A stretch of DNA of 64,000 nucleotides from Lunularia cruciata (taxonomy: Eukaryota > Streptophyta > Marchantiopsida > Lunulariales > Lunulariaceae): contig OX419756.1 of NCBI GenBank assembly GCA_948567375.1, positions 10,173,001 through 10,237,000 on the forward strand, in the 5' to 3' direction. Positions 22,789-33,560 of this stretch are shown piece after piece. The notes under the pieces are model-generated. The model was not told the origin of the DNA and ran no database searches. It saw only the letters and a list, made by a program, of their open reading frames with translations. The position numbers and the translations under genes are program-made. The first letter of the stretch is position 1; every line of letters starts with the position of its first letter.

Positions 22789-23187
22789 TGTAAAAGACCA
22801 AGACCAAGGAGAGAAATAAGAGGATGGAAACTCACATGGAGATACTTGAATGTGAGAAAACTCCAAATGCCTAGCATGAGCTTCGGCTTTGGTATTTATA
22901 GGTAGCATACAAGGCCCTTGAAAGCTTTTCAAGAAGCTTCCTTGAGCTATTTTCTTAGAGTGCAACCCAAGTTAACCAAGAAGCTTCTCAAGAACCTTCC
23001 TTCTAGAAGCCACCTACTTGGTGTGCAAGCTAAGCTAATTAGAAGCTTCTAGAAGCTATCTACTTGGGGTGTAATTTAGCTAGTCAAGAAGCTTCCTATA
23101 TGCTTTTGGAATATTCTAGGTATAAGTTGGCTTATTCTCTATTTTGTTAGCCTTACTAACTATGTTGCTAAAATCCATATTGTTACA
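22789..23187 (-). repeat. 5' LTR of family B copy 2
   Basis: This 399-bp LTR starts TGTAAAAGACC and ends ATTGTTACA. It contains GAAnnTTCnnGAA at 23042-23054 and further GAAGCTTC blocks between 22920 and 23095. Confidence 0.9.
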
Positions 23188-24420
23188 ATTGGCCTTGGAG
23201 TGCCTCAACCTAAAATTTCACAAGTAAATGTGGTGCAAATAGATCAAGAACTACAATTCATGACCATTTGATTTTATAGACCACTTGCATGTGCAAGTAA
23301 CATTTGCTCACCAAATGGCATGCTTATCAAAAGCGTGTTATGGTTGGGCTATCACCTTAAATATCCACTTGGGGCTCAAATCCTTTTCACTTTTTGTGGA
23401 ATCCACTAGAGCAAAACCTTTTAGACTTTCCTCACCCTTGGTATGAAATCTCTTCTCTTAGATACTTTGAATTGTGTGAGTGTGTGCTTGTGCAAGGAGG
23501 ATTGGGAACTAAGAAGCAAAGTTAGAATGATGAGAAGATCAAAGGGAGAAGAAGTAGTGGCTTCTAAAACCCCAATGAGGATGAGAAGGGCACCGGAATC
23601 TATAATAATGGCACTAGGATTAGTTAAGTGGGGTTTGTATTATAGGTAGGAATTAGTCCGCAACAACAAGTTAGAGTTCTTGCTATAAATTTGGGAATTG
23701 AATGATCATGCAATGTTGCATGAAATTAGGAATAATCACAATCTAGGGATGGGGAACTTGGAAGGGAATCTCTTCACCTAGAACAAAGAGAATTTATAGA
23801 GAGTGTTGGGGCCTAGAAAGTATCCCCTAGATGACATTTCTGTATATAGTACTTGGACTTGCACAAACTTGACTATTGAATCCAAGTTTGAGGCCACATT
23901 CAAAGAAAGTAAGAACAACAATGGTTGGTTTGTTCCAAGTATCAAATATCCTATAGGGAGGATCCTAGTAGACTCAATCAAGAAGTTGCTCAAATGTGTA
24001 CACAGAACTTACCTGAACAATGGTCACACAACCTAGTTTGAGTATATTCCAAAGAAAATGTATCAATTGGACAACCATGTTTTGGGCAAGGGCAAGAGAT
24101 CTTGCAGAAACAATGAACAAGGAAGAAGGAGGGACTTTGGTGTCTCCTTTTGTCATCCATTTCGACCTGGGGATGGATTTGCTGATCCCAAAGGAGAAGA
24201 AGTATCATGACCATGTCTTCCCTTTAGGACATTTTGACGAGTCCAAAGAAAGAGCACTAATAATACAGAAATATGTTGAGGTAGACGTGAATTTTCCCAC
24301 ACCAAGAAATATGTGGAAGTGAAGGAAGCCAATAATATGTTGGGCTCCAAGACGTAGAGGCAATAGAGATCACTGTAGAACTAGTAACCAAGAATCAACC
24401 CATGATTCCTTTTAGGCCAA
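23188..24420 (+). pseudogene. Family C copy 2: gag-like region, plus strand
   Basis: The leader at 23210-23470 matches 18880-18600 (inverse) and 60960-61200. The frame at 23803-24036 carries LGPRKYPLDDISVY and then IKYPIGRILVDSIKKLLKCVHRTYLNNG. The region 24020-24322 carries VIHFDLGMD and, in another frame, KYVEVDVNFPTPRNM and VKEANNM. Parallel pieces exist at 61500-61605 and at 18260-17640 (inverse). It resembles a retroelement gag in position and length, but I cannot assign a named family. Confidence 0.45.
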
Positions 24421-25949
24421 AGGTAAAGGCTACCAAGAAGACGACGAGGATCTATGTGAAAAAAAGATGGAGAAAATGAAGAAGAAGTCCATGACAAAGG
24501 TGTGTTGGACCACAATAGATCCTAATCCTACAGCCAATGAGCAGTCATTCACAAGGATCATGGTTTTGTCAAACAAGGATGTGGTTGAGGACCATGGTGG
24601 AGAAGTACAATTGACACCGGTCCAAACTCCTCCAAGAACTAATGAGTTTTAGGAGGAAGAATGAACTCTCACTCTTAGAAGATATGATAGAGAATTTGGA
24701 CCCTCTAGTCCTAAAAAGAATGTGGTAGAGGTTTTGGGGATAATGAAATCCACTCTATTTCCAACTATACAAGAAATGAAACTCAAGGAAGAAGGAGTCC
24801 TTTGTACAAAAGAAGTACTCAAGGTGGAAGATGCAAGCTCTTGCCAATATGAAGAAGGTCATCAGGCCAAAGGTGGAATTTGGATGAAAGAAGACAAGCA
24901 AGACAAAGGGTCATCCAAGATGGATGTACCAACAACAACAAGAAACGTGTCTAAGCAAAGCAAACCCACTATCTTTGTTGAGATCAAGAAGGAGGAGAGT
25001 GGACCTTTGACTTCATTCAAAATGGTAAAGGAGGCAAGCTCAAGCATAAGGAGACCAGTCCAGTTGTTGTAGTGCACCTCTCTCAATAAGTTGTGTACAA
25101 GGTCAGCTTGGCTTTGGCGTTGATGGAATAGCTCCTCCTCACATAGACAAAATCCCATAGGGAAATTACAAATTATGTCACCCTCATCAATCATCTGCAT
25201 CATATGGCTCAAGGAGTATAATTGGAGAGGATGAAGGCATAAGATGAGTTGGTGGAGATATGAGCATAACATTCAGAAATGGGTTAAAGAAGTAATGATT
25301 TGGCACAAGAGGCAGCCAAACTTTATGAAGAAGGTGCAGCTTTGAATAAGAAGGTCCAAGAAGAAAGAACAATATGGTAGGAAGTAGTTGAGTCCAAGGA
25401 TAAAGAAGCACCTCAATGAGCTCAACTTGAGGAAAAGGTGAAGGCCTATATGGAAGAAATCACCACACTTAAGGGAGAAGTAGAAAAGTCAAGGTAGCCC
25501 TTGTAGCATAAAAATGTTGCATCAAAAGGATATACGAGTGGCTAATATGCAAGTGAAGAAGCTTGTGGAAATAATCAAGGAGAAGGAAGAAGAATGCAAG
25601 AAAGCTTGGGCAGCCATTCAAGAAGAAATTATGGTTAAGATGGAGGAGAGTTGACCCAATTCCACTTCAAGAAGATTGCAATTTTGGCAAGGATGGAGAT
25701 GGTATTGGACAATCTCAAAGAAGTCACAAAAGAGGTAATAGAGGCCTCTGTGAAGAAATTAAAGGCTTGGGACTCCAAATTCCAAGCACATACCCTTATG
25801 GAAAAGGTGTACATAGACAAGCCCTTGCAATCATTAGCCATAATTACTTTTTTTAGCACACCTCAAAGAATTTCAAGAAGTCCATGAAGGCATTGTTGAA
25901 GTAGATTGTAGAGTATCAAGATTGTTAATTAAGGTTTGTAAGGGGCAAA
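24421..25949 (+). pseudogene. Family C copy 2: acidic coiled-coil region
   Basis: The frame at 24722-25072 (116 codons) and a frame at 25651-25887 (78 codons) are rich in Glu and Lys with heptad-like spacing (EIKKEESGPLTSFKMVKEAS, then KEVTKEVIEASVKKLKAW). The first has an inverse match at 17040-17110. This block would precede the candidate LTR at 25950, so it could be a post-pol or gag-tail ORF of family C, or a separate piece joined by rearrangement. Confidence 0.45.
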
Positions 25950-27052
25950 TGTAGTTCCTTGTAGTAGATTTTAGTGCAATGAGATTCTAGCCAAAAGGAA
26001 ATAGGTAAAAATCTATTATGTATAGTACATCCCTTTGGCCTAGTAATCACCTTCAGCCTAGGAATTTTAATTTTTTTCTGTCTTGGAAGACCTTGGGCTT
26101 GACATTCTTTATGAAATACATGACAATTTTGTAGCCAAATATTTTGGAATTATGATGACATCAAGTGTAAATGACAAATAGTAGTTGTGATTAGCCGCAA
26201 TTGCACAATCACTTCTTAATTGCGCTTAGGGTAAAATCAATACATAAGATTGGCACAAAGTGGAGCAAATGTAATTTCCAAAACTCTTAGCCTTTGATCA
26301 TCTTCATGAAAGAGTAAGGAAACTATATATATGGGTTGTGATCCAAGAGAGCTATGTCAAATTCTTTTATAATCAAAGAAATTTAGTTCACATATTTCTT
26401 TAGTCTTTGTGTTGAATGGCTTTCCCTTACATCTTTGATTGCATACTTAGTTGAGTAGAGATTAGGAATCTTGCAATAGGAGTGTGTGTTAGAGTATTTA
26501 CATAGGAAGTTCATATTGAATCAAGGAATTTACCCTTGAAATTCTGAACCAATGTGAGGAAGAATTATGGAAATGATAGAGCATCAAGAGTACAATGTAA
26601 TAGAGAAGCTAAGTAGACAATATATTTTTGATTTTGTTTGGATTGTGTTTTCTAGGAAGAGATTCATGTAGTTAGCAATGGCATCAAGATGAAAGAATCT
26701 TTGTCTAAAAATTAACCTTTGGGGTCAAATTAACCAATGGGGATGGACTAGCCACTACGGTAAAAGAGGCTTTTCAAGAGTAAGCAGCCTTTGGCATGAA
26801 GTGCACCTCCATTGTTGAAAGCTTATGGGACTATGAGAGTAGTTGTGAATTTCTCTTTTTGTAGAGTACCATAGTGGGTGTCTCTACCCTCTTTCGAGTG
26901 GTTTTTCCCCAAGAAGTTAAACACACCTGAATAGACCACTTGTAACATTATGACACTTTATTCTTATTTCTAGTCATTCCAACCCATATCCTTGTGGGAA
27001 TGACTTGTTCTTACTATTTAAACTATTAGTAAATTGACATTGGGTCATCACA
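25950..27052 (+). repeat. Candidate family C LTR (about 1.1 kb)
   Basis: The segment starts TGTAGTTCCTTG after a purine-rich aaggggcaaa and ends GGGTCATCACA. A TATA-like run (actatatatatggg) lies near 26318. Just beyond the end, ttggcattactatggagata (27059-27077) resembles, imperfectly, the tRNA-Asp type primer site TGGCGCCGTTGCCGGGGA used by Tat/Athila-like elements. No second LTR was found, so this is a hypothesis. Confidence 0.35.
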
Positions 27053-27852
27053 TGCTTTTTGGCATTACTATGGAGATACAATCCTTGGAATGACTAGAAA
27101 TAAAAATAGGCAAGGCAATGAATGTTGCCTAGCACTTTGATACTAGGGGACATTCACACTCCTTGTGAGTTGGAAGCATTCAAGTGAAATAAAACATGCA
27201 ACTCTGAGGAACTTACCACTCAAGAAAGAAAAACTCAAGGTGATATTCTTCATCTTGGAGGACAAATAGAACTAGACTACGGAATGATCTCTTAACTCTT
27301 GTAAGAAGAAGAAGGTTTACTATAGATAGTAGAAGAAGAGTAACCACTAGTTATTCCATAAACTTTTATGTCATCTGACTCATCGAATACCAATGACTCA
27401 TCCAATACAAACACTCCTTTGTCCTCCTCCTTGGGAGTAGAGGAAGGAGCAGAAAGGTATTCATATACCAAAGGTAGACACAAATCTAAAATCCTCTTGT
27501 TGGATGGGATCTAAGTAAGATGAACTCATCAAGGAGTTCATAGGCTTCAAAATATAGATGGTCGATGCAAAGGAAAAAATGAAGTTCCTGTTGTACACGT
27601 AATCCAACATATGGTGCAATACTTGTAGGAAGGAAGGGCATGCCAATATGGAGTGTTTTTCTAGCCAGCCCTCTTCTTTTGTACATTTAGATGGAAAGAG
27701 TGAAGAATGGGTAAAGCTGGAATACTATGGGAAGAGAGATGAACAAGTCTTTGTGGTATAAGAGGTACTTCCTACCCTATCCCAGCCAAGAATTATCTAC
27801 TCCTTGTTACACACCTCTAGAACAGGTTTCTAGTAAACCACCATGAAGGGCT
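27053..27852. other. Region after the candidate LTR, no clear gene
   Basis: About 800 bp holds no convincing coding region. If 25950-27052 is an LTR, this would be the leader and start of gag. Short minus frames at 27292-27686 have no recognisable content. Confidence 0.4.
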
Positions 27853-28149
27853 TTGCTTCCTAAGCAGAATCCACCCATTGGTGTGTGTTATAATTGTGGA
27901 GTAGCTAGTCATTATGTGTCAATTTGTCTTGAACTCAAAAGACTGCTCCCATATAATTTTTTGTGTGGAAATTTTCTAGCTTTGGGCCATGTGAGGTCAA
28001 CTTGTCCTCACTCTCATGTCCCAAGACCACATGTGAGGTTTGCACCTTACACTCTTGTTGCTAAAGGAAATACAAATGTTCATTACATAAGCCTAGAGGA
28101 GGAAAAGGCAGATGATCTTTTATTTTCAGATGAGGATGGACAGCCCTAA
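27853..28149 (+). pseudogene. Double zinc-knuckle gag fragment
   Basis: This 98-codon open frame contains a complete CCHC knuckle, CYNCGVASHYVSIC. A second, less regular one follows, where CGNFLALGHVRSTC gives C-x12-C with G-H in place. A Pro/Arg linker (HVPRPHVRFAPYTL), NTNVHYISLEEE and an acidic tail complete it. Two tandem knuckles then a basic linker are usual at a retroelement gag C-terminus. Downstream to about 29180, broken frames include ILVDLGSSYGDIK near 28735, which could be a decayed aspartic protease (DSGSS-type). It probably belongs to the same unit as the candidate LTR at 25950. Confidence 0.6.
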
Positions 28150-29186
28150 TTTGGAGGTAAATCAAGTAATGACATGTGCAGCCAAAGAGGCTAGCCAATA
28201 GCATTGATACCTCAGAATTATTGAAAGACAAAGGAAAGAGTCATGCTTGACTTAAGAAAAGATTCTATCCAACAAGGAGGCCAGGCTACTGACCAAGATC
28301 AATACCAAAGATTATCATGAGGAATTTGCTAGCATGGCAAGGCCAGACTTCCAAGAGACTCATGTCTCCACTATAGACGCTAACCCGAGTGTGGACTCTC
28401 AATAGTCAACATTTGAAAGTACGTCCAAAAGCTCTTGGAGGAAGAACTATGGGAAATCCAGAGAGAGGGCCAAGCCAAAAAAGCAAAACCCTTATTGTCA
28501 AGAACACTCAGTCATGGGGTAGACTTGCAGTAAAAAGTACTTGAGGCTGAAGGTTTGATCACAAAAGATTTGAGGACAAAGGTGAGCGTGAGCACTTGAG
28601 TTCAAAGGCCTTTGTCACAAAACTCCAATGCTAAAGGAAACCAAAGACAACATTCCACCACCAAAAGAAGTTCCAATCCTGGAAGATGAAGCAAAGAAGA
28701 ACAACCATTTCTCTTTGGGAGTATCTCAACATCCTTGTTGATCTTGGATCTTCTTACGGAGACATTAAGCATTTATGGGAGGATAATAAGATGTACAAAA
28801 AGAAAATGACTTTAGCCATTTGACACATATAGGTGAGGAAGCAATCTGATCTCCCTATGATTTAGAATAGAGTTGGAAAATTTGGGATCTCTAAAGGTTG
28901 AGATAGAAATTAACACTTATATCATCCAATCAATATTCATCAATTGAGTGAATTGTCTCGTGAGTGAATGTCATGAACAAGGAAACTATGCTCAAATTAT
29001 GGTATATAAATCAAGCCAACACCTCTTATCCTCTTCTTTCCATATCAAACTTGAGGAAAACCCCTAGGAATGTTGTCCAATGTTCCTACTATCATAGGTG
29101 GGATGACATTTTGGCTAGATTAGATTGTCTTTTCCCTTGTAACCAAAATGGATTATTCTATGTTGGCAGGAAGACTTTGGCTATAT
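28150..29186 (+). pseudogene. Decayed gag-protease sequence
   Basis: No open frame exceeds about 75 codons. Near 28640-28790 the plus strand reads, across a frameshift, as a hydrophilic stretch followed by a VDLGSS motif reminiscent of a protease active site. The rest is unrecognised. The family B LTR begins at 29187. Confidence 0.35.
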
Positions 29187-30423
29187 TGTAACAATATGCA
29201 ATTATAGATAAGTAAATCAAGATTAAGGAAGTGGCAAATAGGTCAAATTAGTCAAGAGTTATAAGAATACTCTAGAAGTATCTTGGAAGCTAATTGGTAC
29301 CTTCCAAATATTAGGTAATGTGCATGCCAATGTAATACTCCGAGGACAAGAGAAGAGAGGAAATACAGATTGCACACTCAAACATTCGATGCCCCAAAGG
29401 AGCAACTTCTCTTTATTATATAGACAAAGAGGATCTCCTCCAAGGAAGTTCCACCATAGGATTAGGGACCCATATAGGTGACATGTCAGCAAGCTCCACC
29501 CTTGGATTACTTACTTGGATGGGTGACATGTCTGGTCTAGGTCCTATTTGGTTGGTCAAACAAGCTTTGACCGGAGGGAATCTTTTAGGGAATCTTCCTA
29601 TAGGAATCTCAGAATCACGTGAGTAAGGTACCATTGGAAAGCTTTTGACAAGAAAAATCAGGAGGGAGGGAAGGCCAAGCTTTCCTCTTTTAGGAAAAAT
29701 CTACACATTTTTGAGGCCTAATTCATCCATTTAGGCCTCCAAAATTGCCTTCAAAGATTTCAAGCATATTTTGGTTCCTACTCTATTAGTAGAAGTCCTC
29801 TTTTGGTGATATCTCCTTCTGATCTGTTTAGTCCATTATGTGTTACATTCTTCTAGATATTACCAAACCAATTCTCACCTTTAAATCATATGTCTAGCTA
29901 TTGGTTCTAAGGTTCTCAAGTTTATTTCAATTTCTACCCTATTAGTAGAAGTACTCTTTTGGTGATATTTTTATCTTATCTATTTTTACCATCATGTATA
30001 ACATCATTTTATATGTTACCAAACCAAATTTCACATCTAGATCATATGGCTAGCTCTTGCTATTACAGCCAAGTGGTGACTTCTAAGAGGAAGCTACTTA
30101 GCTAGCTTAGCTAACACATCAAATAGGTAGTTTCTAGAAGGAAGATTTTTAGGAAGCTTCCAACTAGCTTAGCTTGCATATCAAATACACTATTTCTAGA
30201 AGGAAGCTTCTTGAGAAGCTTCACGGTTAACTTGGCTTGCATTCCAAGAAGATGACTTTTAGGAACTTTCTTGAAAAGCTTATCAAGAGCCTTTTATGCT
30301 CCTTAAAAATACAAAGCCCAAGCTCATGCTATGCATTCAAAGTTTCACTCATTCAAGTATCCCAATCTGATCCTTTTTGGGCTTCCATTCTTCTATTTCT
30401 CTCCTTGGTCTTGGTCTTTTACA
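29187..30423 (+). repeat. 5' LTR of plus-strand family B element (interrupted)
   Basis: The outer LTR runs 29187-29330 plus 30068-30423, split by the family A solo LTR. It begins TGTAACAATATG and ends GGTCTTTTACA, the reverse complement of the LTR ends at 1952-7576. It carries the same repeated TTCTAGAAGGAAG and GAAGCTTC clusters (30130-30290). The primer site follows one base later. Confidence 0.88.
29331..30067 (-). mobile_element. Family A solo LTR with TSD GCCAA
   Basis: A single 737-bp LTR starts TGTAATACTCC and ends GCTATTACA. It is flanked by gccaa at 29326-29330 and at 30068-30072. No internal sequence is present, so it formed by LTR-LTR recombination. It lies within the family B LTR. 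Strand is given as that of the full family A element, which shows the same TGTAATACTCC end on the left. Confidence 0.93.
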
Positions 30424-30424
30424 T

Positions 30425-30436
30425 TGGTATTAGAGT
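30425..30436 (+). other. Primer-binding site of plus-strand family B element
   Basis: TGGTATTAGAGT lies one base after the LTR end at 30423; it equals the iMet-type site with one C-to-T change. Confidence 0.85.
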
Positions 30437-30980
30437 AGGAATGTGATAGATGGTATTTATGGACCACCAAATCCATTTCTACAAACCATTGGGATTTTTT
30501 TGTCCGTGTCTTATCCAAAAATCATTTCATATAGTTCATCATCTCATGCTTTGGGTAAAATTTTTGAATGCAATCATCTTGTCCGATGAACCCCTTGGTA
30601 CTTTTGATTGTAACTTATGAAGAACCGTGGACTTGTTGTATGTACATGTTAACTTAGATAACCTAGAGATAGCTTGATAGATTAATAGTCATGGTGGTAA
30701 TGCTCAAGGTTATTATTGCTATGCAACAACAAACTGAGCACTTTGCTTGATTGTTGGAAGAACTATATCATCAATGATAAGAGCATGTAGAGAGAGCACC
30801 TTTTGAGAAGGAGAAGAGAAAATATGATTTTTGAAGTTCAAGGTATTCAAAAGCAAGAATCTCTTGGGCATAATGAAGAAAAATTTTTTTGACCATGGAT
30901 GTTATTTTGAAGCTACAAATCTTCAAGATGAACAAAAATAGATTCTCTTGGCTTGAAGCCAATTAGATGGAGTGGCAAAG
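30437..30980 (+). pseudogene. Family B gag, first part (interrupted at 30980)
   Basis: Broken plus frames include the glutamine-rich start (ATGCAACAACAAACTGAGC near 30720). They run to GGCAAAG at 30980, where family A is inserted. The gag continues after 37514 with CTATGGTAGTGG, equivalent to KLWWQF in the other copies. Confidence 0.7.
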
Positions 30981-31665
30981 TGTAATACTCCGGGGACAAG
31001 AGAAGAGAGAAAACACAGATTGCACACTCAAACATTCGATGCCCCAAGAGAGCACCTTCTTTTTATTATATAGACAAAGAGGATCTCCTCCAAGGAAGCT
31101 CCACCCTTGGATTACTTACTTGGGTGGGTGACCTGTCTAGTCTAGGTCCTATCTGGTTGGTCAAATGAGCTTTGACCGAAGGAAATCTTTTTGTAGGAAT
31201 CTCAGAATTACATGAGTAAGGTACCGTTGGAAAGCTCTCAACGAGACAAATGGGGGGGGGAGGGAAGGCCAGCCTTTCCTCTATTGGGGGGGGGGAATCT
31301 GCACATTTTCAAGGCCTAATTCATCCGTTTAGGCCTCCAAAATTGCCTTCAAAGTTTTCAGTCATATTTTGGTTCCTACTCTGTTAGTAGAAGTCCCCTT
31401 TTGGTGATACCTCTTTCTGATCTATTTAGTCCATCATGTGTAACATCCTTCCAGATGTTACCAAACCAATTCTCACCTTTAAATCATATGTCTAGCTATT
31501 GGTTCTAAGGTTCTCAAGTCTATTTTGGTTTCTGCACTATTACTAGAAGTACTCTTTTGGTGATACTTCTATCTGCTCTATTTTGACCATCATGTATAAC
31601 ATCATTCTAGATGTTACCAAACCGAATTTCACATCTAGATCATATGGCTAAGCCTTGGTATTACA
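30981..31665 (-). repeat. 3' LTR of family A element
   Basis: Compared with 36794-37509 it lacks about 50 bp between two aagctccacc direct repeats (near 31098), a deletion by short-repeat recombination. It retains about 15 bp (around 31138-31155) that the other LTR has lost. Otherwise similarity is high apart from length changes in poly-G runs near 31251 and 31285. Confidence 0.92.
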
Positions 31666-31681
31666 GACCTCCCTCTTTTTA
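31666..31681 (-). other. Polypurine tract of family A element
   Basis: The minus strand reads aaaaagagggaggtc directly upstream of the 3' LTR. This is the expected primer for plus-strand DNA synthesis. Confidence 0.85.
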
Positions 31682-33013
31682 AGACGCAACGTCCTCGTTG
31701 TGCAATTGTTGCTCAAATGCTTGCACCAACACCGATGCATGTGCCAAATTGGCAGCGGGTTCCCAGGTTGCTTCATAGAGGGGGTAACCTTTCCATTGTA
31801 CTAGATATTCCACCCGCGGATGGCGAGTACCACGCATGCACTTTTGGAGAATCCGCTCCACTTCATATTCCTCTATGCCATCAATGACTGTTGGACAAGG
31901 TCAAATGTCCTATGTGGAAGTACCTTGGCCTGATTGGGGAGCATACCTGCGTAATAGGGAGACATGGAACACTGGATGGATCTTCATGTGTGGTGGTAGC
32001 TCAAGGGGATAGGCCACAGCGCCGATGCGACAAAGAATCAAGAAAGGCCCAATAAAACAAGGTCTGAGCTTACAAGATCCAACTAATGTAAGGTTGGTTG
32101 TCGATAGCCACACTTGATCCCCAACATTGAACTCCATGTGCCTACGGTGTGCATCAGCATACTGCTTTTGTCAATTTTGCACAATCTGTAACCTGTGCTT
32201 GGCGCTCTCCACACCTTGTTGGATTCTAGAAACAAATGTGTTGACTGCATCAACCTTGGTAGTCACTAGACGGATCTTCATCAAGCTAGAAGGTGTGAAG
32301 GGATGCTCACCATACATGAGGAAGAACGGAGTGACCTGGGTGGAGGCATTCACTGAATTGTTGTAAGCGAATTCCACCAACGGTAGTAGGGTGTCCCACC
32401 TCTCTTGCTCTTCTAAGGTGAAGCCGCGTAACATGTCTTCAATCGTGCAATTAGCCCGCTCTATTTGGCCATCTGTTTGTGGGTGGTAAGCTGTAGACAT
32501 TGCCAACTTGGTTTTAAAGAAACCAAAGAGTGTTTGCCAAAACAAACTGGTGAATTGGGTACCTCTATCGGTGATGAGTACTCTAGACAAGCCATGGTGA
32601 GCAAAGACTGCATCTAAGTATAGTTGAGCTAGTTGTGGAGCAGTCACCTCCTTGGTGGTAGGGCGTACATGAATCATTTTGCTGAGCCGGTCCACAAAGA
32701 CCACAATGGAGTCAAACCCTGAGGTGGTCTTGGGTAATTCACAGACGAGATCCATACTCACTTGTTCCCAACGTTGGGTAGGAGTGGGAAGAGGTTGAAG
32801 GAGCCCTACAGGAGCTTGATTAGAAGCTTTGTTCTGTTGACAAAGTAGGCAGCTACGCACATAGTCCATCACGTCGTTGCTCATCTTGGGCCAATAGTAA
32901 TGGCGCTTGACTGCCTCTAAGGTCTTGTCCACTCCGACATGATCTGCAATGGCCGAATCATGACATTCTGCTAGAAGGGTGGTGCATAATTCTAGGACAT
33001 TTGGGATCCACAA
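31679..33013 (-). pseudogene. Family A integrase with C-terminal chromodomain
   Basis: Three minus frames make up the integrase. 32171-33013 (280 codons) has the HHCC zinc region (AECHDS, DHVGVDKTLEAVKRHYYWP, then CLLCQQNK) and all three catalytic acids (MDLVCELP, ITDRGTQFTS, TDGQIERAN). 31910-32137 gives the C-terminal GPF-type domain (FIGPFLILCRIG, then KIHPVFHVSLLR). 31679-31861 gives the chromodomain (VERILQKC, then VEYLVQWKGYPLYEATWEP). Single stops separate the pieces (TGA near 32168 and another near 31907), so the order and frame are otherwise intact. It would insert the cDNA, and the chromodomain would bind modified histones; both are family knowledge. Confidence 0.92.
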
Positions 33014-33560
33014 TCGGCCCTCCTGAAAGGTGAGTCCTTGGGTGCTCGTGACACCTTTGGATGATTGCGCTTCTACAATCTATGGATCAGTTTTTGTAGC
33101 AGCTAGAATCTCTTGCCAGAATTCAGGGTTAATCTTCACCTCTGCCGCCAAGTTGTTGGCCATTGGCATGCGGGTGAATGCATTTGCAAGTTGCTTCTTT
33201 CCTTCCACATAGGTGATTGTCATGTTGAAGTGTTGTTGCCACTCTGCCCACCGAATTTGGCGACGAGATAGATCCTTCTGCGTCTCGAGATAGACTAGAG
33301 GTTTGTGGTCTGTCTCTACTACAAATGCCTTCTCGCCCAGGTAGTGCTTCCAATGCTTGGTTGCTAGAACGATGGCCAGCTCTTCTCGTTCTGTGGTGTG
33401 GTAGTTGTGCTATGCCGGTAACAACTTTTGAGAGAAATATGCAATTGGATGCCATCCGTCATGCCACTCTTGTTGTAGGACTGCTCATATTGCTACGCCT
33501 GATGCATCCGTAGCCTCTTGATTGGACGTTTTCGGTCATACCACTTCAAGATTGGTGCAT
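33014..33560 (-). pseudogene. Family A RNase H and tether region
   Basis: The minus strand reads as gypsy RNase H: a GWHPIAYFSQKL segment, a TEREELAIV segment with the catalytic Glu, FVVETDHKPLVYL and RQIRWAEWQQHF. It then leads to the integrase zinc region. Stops lie near 33412 (TAG) and 33079 (TAG). A frameshift at about 33500 separates it from the reverse transcriptase frame. The first RNase H Asp lies at that junction and is not clearly in frame. Confidence 0.85.

Larger units (their letters stand above)
21152..23187 (-). mobile_element. Family B copy 2, truncated after protease
   Basis: Read on the minus strand: LTR 22789-23187, primer site, gag, zinc knuckle, protease; then homology to the nested copy at 1952-7576 ends near 21152. 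Reverse transcriptase, RNase H, integrase and the 3' LTR are absent. The right flank reads attgg. A matching left target duplication cannot be seen because that end is lost. The copy sits at the left border of family C copy 2 (23188 onward). Confidence 0.88.

Noticed and set aside
30471-30980. Separate gene between the family B LTR and family A
   Set aside because: The sequence matches family B leader and gag and continues exactly after 37514, so it is one interrupted element.
33129-33455. 108-codon minus frame inside the family A pol
   Set aside because: It lies in a frame other than the RNase H reading; the RNase H motifs are in another minus frame, so this is a shadow.
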